Origin: an uncultured Duncaniella sp.
GTDB taxonomy: Bacteria; Bacteroidota; Bacteroidia; Bacteroidales; Muribaculaceae
DNA length: 64,000 bases
Direction of reading: 5' to 3'
NCBI GenBank assembly: GCA_958352885.1
Contig: CATWQI010000008.1
Coordinates: 62,001 to 126,000 of the forward strand
Shown: positions 61,486 to 64,000 of the stretch, in pieces
Position numbering within the stretch: the stretch's first letter is position 1
How the letters are laid out: every line of letters starts with the position of its first letter
Translations under genes and position numbers: made by a program
The notes under the pieces: model-generated
What the model was told of the DNA's origin: nothing
The model's input: only the letters and a program-made list of their open reading frames with translations
The model's database searches: none

Positions 61486-61530
61486 CCGAATTTAGGGTAA
61501 CAGCCGGAAGTGAGATTAGACATAATTTTG
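61486..61530 (+). promoter_or_regulatory. Promoter and candidate activator site, copy 2
   Basis: TAATTTTG at 61523-61530 is the -7 box of the flavodoxin lipoprotein operon, 26 bp before its start. No -33 TTG is present. CCGAATTTAGGGTAACAGCC at 61486-61505 begins 37 nt before the box, the same position as in the opposite operon. Confidence 0.45.
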
Positions 61531-61556
61531 CACCAGAACAATTAAACATAATTACA

Positions 61557-62153
61557 ATGAAGAAAATATTTTCATTATTCATTTCTGCGATAGTGTCTAT
61601 ATCGCTGATTGCCTGCGGCAACGATGAGCCGGAACCGGAAATCCCCGGTGGCGACAATACCGAGGTGCCGGAAAACAGTAAAATTCTTGTAGCATACTTC
61701 AGTTGGGGTGGAACTACCCGCCGAATGGCACAGCAGATTGCGGAACAGACCGGCGGGACACTCTTTGAAATAGAACCTGTTGTGCCATATCCTACCGAAT
61801 ACACACCTTGTACCGAAGTAGCTTTGGAGGAGAGAGATTCCGACGCTCGCCCGGCTATAAAAAATACGGTTGGTGATATGGAATCCTATGACATCGTGTT
61901 TATCGGCTGCCCTGTATGGTGGCACACTGCTCCTATGATTATAAGCACCTTTACAGAGAGCTACGATCTGAAAGGCAAGATTGTAGTGCCCTTCTGCACA
62001 TACGCTTCTACATATCGCGATGAAACGCTCCGTAAGATTGTCGACCTTACCCCTGAATCAACCCACCTCGCGGGTCTTGGACTTACAAGCGGAAGTATCA
62101 ACAGCTCCTATATCGCGACATGGCTTAAAAATATAAATGTAGTCAAGGAATAA
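61557..62153 (+). CDS. Flavodoxin lipoprotein
   Basis: This 198-residue exported flavodoxin has a lipobox LIAC ending at Cys20, an acidic/proline linker (NDEPEPEIPGGDN), and a flavodoxin domain with AYFSWGGTTRRM and FIGCPVWWHTAP. It is highly similar to the secreted flavodoxin at 59270 across the whole domain (shared VVPYPxEYTPCTEVALEER), so they are recent paralogues anchored differently. It probably faces the periplasm or cell surface. The aldo/keto reductase gene starts 1 bp after its stop. Confidence 0.88.
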   Translation: MKKIFSLFISAIVSISLIACGNDEPEPEIPGGDNTEVPENSKILVAYFSWGGTTRRMAQQIAEQTGGTLFEIEPVVPYPTEYTPCTEVALEERDSDARPAIKNTVGDMESYDIVFIGCPVWWHTAPMIISTFTESYDLKGKIVVPFCTYASTYRDETLRKIVDLTPESTHLAGLGLTSGSINSSYIATWLKNINVVKE

Positions 62154-62154
62154 C

Positions 62155-63171
62155 ATGGAATATAGAACATTAGGATTGAGTGGTCTGAGAGTATCTGCCG
62201 TCGGACTTGGCTGCATGGGCATGAGTCACGGATACGGCACTCCGGCAAATAAACGGGATATGATCCGGCTGCTTGATGATGCGGTCGATATGGGGTATAC
62301 ATTCTTTGACACTGCCGAGATTTACGGCACTATCGATGATCCGCACGCCAACGAGGAACTGCTCGGAGAAGCCTTGCAGCCGTACCGTAACAGAATTGTT
62401 ATTGCAACAAAATTCGGTCTTGAATTTGAGAATCCCAGTGGTGACGGCCCGCATCCGCTTATACCGGATTCAAGTCCGGCTGCGATACGCAAGGCGGTTG
62501 AAGGCTCTTTGCGGCGTCTTCGCACCGACCACATCGACCTCTATTACCAGCACCGTATTGACCCGGATGTAGAGCCGGAAACGGTAGCTGGTGTGATGCT
62601 TGACCTTATGAAGGAGGGCAAGATTCTCCACTGGGGCATCTCGGAGGCTGACGAGGAATATCTGCGTCGGGCACATGCCGTCTGCCGTGTCACTGCCGTG
62701 CAGAACCGTTATTCGATGATGGCGCGGTGGCATGAGGCTCTGTTCCCTATGCTGGAAGAACTTGGCATCGGCTTTGTGGCGTTTTCTCCGCTCGCCAACG
62801 GTCTGCTTACAGCAAACTATGACGCATCTTCAACTTTTGACCCGCACTCCGACTATCGGGCCGCAATGCCGCAGTTCAAAAAGGAGAGCTTTGAAAAGAA
62901 CTGTGAGCTGATGGACTATATCACACAGCTTGCCGATGAACATCATGCCACACCTTCGCAGATATCGCTGGCATGGATGCTGTGCAAGAATCCGTGGATT
63001 GTTCCTATCCCCGGCACACGGCACCTATGCCGTCTGAAAGAGAATGCCGGCGCGCCTGATGTGAAACTGAGCCAAGAGGAAATCGCCCAGATTGACCGCA
63101 CCCTCGATACAATGCCAATGAGCGAAGTGTTCGGCGGCTCAAAAATTGTAAAATCCCAAAAAGCAATCTGA
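62155..63171 (+). CDS. Cytosolic aldo/keto reductase
   Basis: This 338-residue reductase has no signal peptide. The tetrad is complete: Asp52, Tyr57, Lys86 and His133 in YYQHRIDP. The GLGCMGMSHGYG start and the VPIPGTRHLCRLKENAGA ending place it with the AKR13-type (YhdN/auxin-induced-like) group rather than with the exported DkgA-like copy. It probably reduces aldehydes or ketones with NADPH. It is the second gene of the plus-strand redox operon; the next starts 4 bp later. Confidence 0.92.
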   Translation: MEYRTLGLSGLRVSAVGLGCMGMSHGYGTPANKRDMIRLLDDAVDMGYTFFDTAEIYGTIDDPHANEELLGEALQPYRNRIVIATKFGLEFENPSGDGPHPLIPDSSPAAIRKAVEGSLRRLRTDHIDLYYQHRIDPDVEPETVAGVMLDLMKEGKILHWGISEADEEYLRRAHAVCRVTAVQNRYSMMARWHEALFPMLEELGIGFVAFSPLANGLLTANYDASSTFDPHSDYRAAMPQFKKESFEKNCELMDYITQLADEHHATPSQISLAWMLCKNPWIVPIPGTRHLCRLKENAGAPDVKLSQEEIAQIDRTLDTMPMSEVFGGSKIVKSQKAI

Positions 63172-63175
63172 AAAA

Positions 63176-63907
63176 ATGGTTCCAAAAGTAATATGCCACA
63201 TAATGAGTTCGGTCGACGGCCGACTTCTGCCGGGTCGGTGGACGCTGCCGTTTGACGGCACACCTGCCGGTGAGTTGTTCATGGAATATGCCGAGTTAGG
63301 AAAATCGCTTGACACTGACGCATGGATGTTCGGCAAGTCAACCGCGAAGGAGGCTTTCCCTTATAAGTTCATGCCCAAGAGCAACGACAGGGCACAAGCC
63401 GGTAAAGTCTATACCGGGAACCGTGACTCTGAAAGACTGTTCATAACCGTTGACCCCGATGCGGATATTTTCTACACCGACAACCGCCTCCGTGGTGACA
63501 ATATCCTTGTCATTTTAGGAACGAATGCGACAGCCGATTATCTTGCGATGCTTGAAGAAAAAGGCATTTCATACATTGTGCTTGCCGACCCGACTGATCT
63601 GCGCAGTGCAATGGAGATTATTCATGACCGCTTCGGAATCAATAAAATCTCGCTTCAAGGTGGCGGCATAATCAACGGTGCGATGCTCGCTGCCGGACTG
63701 ATTGATGAACTTAGCCTTGTGATGTATCCCGGAATTGACGGCCTTACCACCGTGCCCTCCATATTTGAATATCTCGGCGCGTCTGATGAGACCCCGGCTG
63801 CCGGTCAGTCACTGGAGCTGCTTTCTGCCGATGTGTGCAATCATGGAATAGTGTGGCTCAAATATAAATTTCATAAAAAGGGGGACGAATGGCAGCTCGA
63901 CTTATGA
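63176..63907 (+). CDS. RibD C-terminal / dihydrofolate-reductase-like protein
   Basis: This 243-residue protein has a RibD-C fold: ICHIMSSVDGRLLPG at the N-terminus, FGKSTAKEAFP, LQGGGIINGAMLAAGLIDELSLVMYPGI and a final NHGIVWLKYKF strand. Stand-alone members are NADPH-dependent reductases of uncertain substrate; without a deaminase domain or riboflavin genes nearby, a riboflavin role is unlikely. Its stop overlaps the ATG of the next gene as ATGA. Confidence 0.85.
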   Translation: MVPKVICHIMSSVDGRLLPGRWTLPFDGTPAGELFMEYAELGKSLDTDAWMFGKSTAKEAFPYKFMPKSNDRAQAGKVYTGNRDSERLFITVDPDADIFYTDNRLRGDNILVILGTNATADYLAMLEEKGISYIVLADPTDLRSAMEIIHDRFGINKISLQGGGIINGAMLAAGLIDELSLVMYPGIDGLTTVPSIFEYLGASDETPAAGQSLELLSADVCNHGIVWLKYKFHKKGDEWQLDL

Positions 63908-64000
63908 TATTGTCGGTATCTGTTGCTCTTTTCTCGGTTCTTGCCGGATGTGCCTCAACATCAGCGGAAGAGGAATTGTTAGAGGTGGAGGTGTCGGAGA
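63904..64000 (+). CDS. Lipoprotein N-terminus (3' truncated)
   Basis: The visible 32 residues start MILSVSVALFSVLAGCAS, a clear lipoprotein signal with lipobox LAGC, followed by an acidic linker. The ATG overlaps the preceding stop as ATGA. A longer in-frame start at 63889 is possible. The protein continues past the window and cannot be identified; as part of the operon it is probably another exported redox component. Confidence 0.7.
   Translation, partial: MILSVSVALFSVLAGCASTSAEEELLEVEVSE

Overview
The window reads as a chromosomal segment of a Bacteroidales bacterium, most likely Muribaculaceae-like. The evidence is Bacteroidota-type promoters (TTG, about 20 nt, TAnnTTTG), a fused MurF-alanine racemase next to a GSCFA protein, a bifunctional HisB, DUF2027-Smr and PepSY-like proteins, a Kdo/lipid A locus and abundant exported lipoproteins. 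Family-level placement is inference. No rRNA, tRNA, CRISPR array, insertion sequence or prophage gene was seen.

Layout. 0-10 kb: the C-terminal part of a large exported macroglobulin/plug-type protein, an exported S9 peptidase, uvrA, a DUF2027-Smr protein, a flavodoxin-ferredoxin protein and rubrerythrin. 10-14.4 kb (minus strand): GSCFA protein, MurF-Alr, and a zeta-toxin-like kinase with an overlapping 73-residue partner. 14.5-27 kb: housekeeping genes rplU-rpmA, a SpoU-type RNA methyltransferase, clpP-clpX, recQ, ftsE, a type II NADH dehydrogenase, argS, a BI-1 protein and a carboxynorspermidine-dehydrogenase-like protein. 27-29.4 kb (minus): B3/B4 protein, threonylcarbamoyl-AMP synthase and a FemAB/GNAT-like protein. 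29.4-38.2 kb: an envelope block with Kdo transferase, lipid A acyltransferase, kdsB, GT90 and GT9 glycosyltransferases, and two LtaS-type membrane phosphotransferases. 38.3-44 kb: hisG-D-C-B-H-A, without hisF or hisI. 44-46.5 kb: a PepSY-like exported protein and a SulP transporter.

46.8-64 kb is the most unusual part: a dense accessory redox region. It encodes an exported cupin/carboxymuconolactone-decarboxylase fusion, two exported alpha/beta hydrolases with a cytosolic flavodoxin-type protein, a histidine kinase/response regulator pair divergent from an outer-membrane beta-barrel protein, and a six-gene minus-strand operon. That operon encodes an exported NTF2-like protein, an exported flavodoxin with a C-terminal sorting-like domain, an exported aldo/keto reductase, an iron-type alcohol dehydrogenase that has lost its metal ligands, a BASS-type transporter and a flavodoxin lipoprotein. 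An AraC regulator separates it from a plus-strand operon of flavodoxin lipoprotein, cytosolic aldo/keto reductase, RibD/DHFR-like reductase and a lipoprotein that runs off the right edge.

How it may work together (inference): the right-hand 17 kb combines cytosolic reductases with exported flavodoxins, hydrolases and reductase-like proteins under AraC and two-component control. It resembles the Escherichia coli yqhC-yqhD-dkgA aldehyde-response cluster with much of the machinery moved into the envelope. A 15-bp perfect inverted repeat over the minus-operon promoter, a shared promoter motif at two or three sites and a phased direct repeat at the kinase/barrel divergence are candidate operators.
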